From ENR-C587 sp942493235 (GTDB taxonomy: Bacteria; Bacteroidota; Ignavibacteria; Kapaibacteriales; UBA2268): a stretch of 64,000 nt of DNA. Location of the stretch: positions 1,302,001 through 1,366,000 of the forward strand of contig OW818676.1 in assembly GCA_942493235.1 (NCBI GenBank). The letters run 5' to 3'. This document shows, piece after piece, positions 63,882-64,000 of the stretch. Position numbers and translations under genes: made by a program. The first letter of the stretch is position 1. Every line of letters starts with the position of its first letter. The notes under the pieces are model-generated. The model made no database searches and had not been told where the DNA came from. It was given only the letters and a program-made list of their open reading frames with translations.

Positions 63882-64000
63882 ATGAATTATGAAATTTTAC
63901 CGAAAATCCGCGAAGATGTTACTGTTCAAGTTTTAGAGCTTGAAGACAGCAAAATGCTTTTACTTAGCGACCCGACTATGATTGCCGAAGACGATATTCT
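63882..64000 (+). CDS. N-terminal fragment of an unidentified gene (cut by window edge)
   Basis: Only about 39 residues are visible (MNYEILPKIREDVTVQVLELEDSKMLLLSDPTMIAED). The pattern of a hydrophobic strand then LLLSDP is similar to the start of some AmmeMemoRadiSam protein B (MEMO) family proteins, but this is a weak guess. Coupled to the small membrane protein upstream. Confidence 0.4.
   Translation, partial: MNYEILPKIREDVTVQVLELEDSKMLLLSDPTMIAEDDI

Overview
The window is AT-rich and looks like a chromosomal segment of a Gram-negative bacterium of the Bacteroidota/Chlorobiota/Ignavibacteria/Kapabacteria superphylum. The evidence is several secreted proteins with type IX secretion (T9SS, type A) C-terminal sorting domains, OmpA-type outer-membrane proteins, and promoters of the Bacteroidetes sigma type (TTG or TTTG, a spacer of about 19-22 bases, then TAnnTTTG) upstream of rpsT, leuS and others. 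I cannot fix the exact lineage without a search.

Layout. 1-4504: a truncated class II photolyase behind a T9SS cargo gene; a translationally coupled WD40/OmpA-like pair; a GNAT acetyltransferase. 4653-12669 (minus strand): a secreted beta-propeller T9SS cargo, then murB, an Rpn-type PD-(D/E)XK nuclease, a DUF1624/HGSNAT-like membrane acyltransferase and a PgpH-type 7TM-HD c-di-AMP phosphodiesterase. 12670-13656: a hairpin-repeat array. 13657-18616: rpsT, tRNA-Arg(ACG), an RlmN/Cfr-like radical SAM gene preceded by six 17-bp tandem repeats, ispF overlapping a membrane sensor histidine kinase, and two MITE-like elements. 19174-43039: a 24-kb, all-plus-strand cell-surface locus with two tail-fibre/tail-collar-like secreted proteins, a 4167-residue modular giant protein, a Thr/Gly-rich beta-solenoid protein, an AlbA_2/ATP-binding regulator bounded by 46-bp direct repeats, a dockerin-like-domain protein and a T9SS-type protein. 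43491-47781: an OmpA-family porin-like protein, a stand-alone receiver and a CHASE-PAS histidine kinase with a degenerate ATPase domain. 47782-49958: an IS110 element inside a MITE, itself apparently inside a second repeat. 49959-52653: a small protein and a secreted propeller/TPR pair. 52690-56965 (minus): leuS and a flavodiiron protein. 57364-63524: a sodium-translocating acyl-CoA decarboxylase operon with two beta subunits and two sets of small subunits. 63656-64000: a small membrane protein and the start of another gene.

How the genes work together. The decarboxylase operon (carboxyltransferase, biotin carrier, OadG-type anchors, OadB-type pumps) would couple decarboxylation of a CoA ester, probably methylmalonyl-CoA, to Na+ export; flavodiiron protein fits oxygen or NO detoxification in an anaerobe or microaerophile. 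The surface locus probably builds a large extracellular fibre or coat; its neighbours (OmpA protein, receiver, CHASE kinase) may anchor or regulate the envelope, but that is inference from position only.

Most notable: (i) an IS110 insertion and its nearly intact empty target site in the same window, which lets the element ends be read directly; (ii) an A9 run joining the two halves of the IS110 transposase; (iii) the giant surface locus with a shared C-terminal tag; (iv) two 17-bp tandem arrays abutting unrelated start codons; (v) a hairpin array with compensatory base changes; (vi) a doubled sodium-pump module including a 43-residue OadG-like gene.
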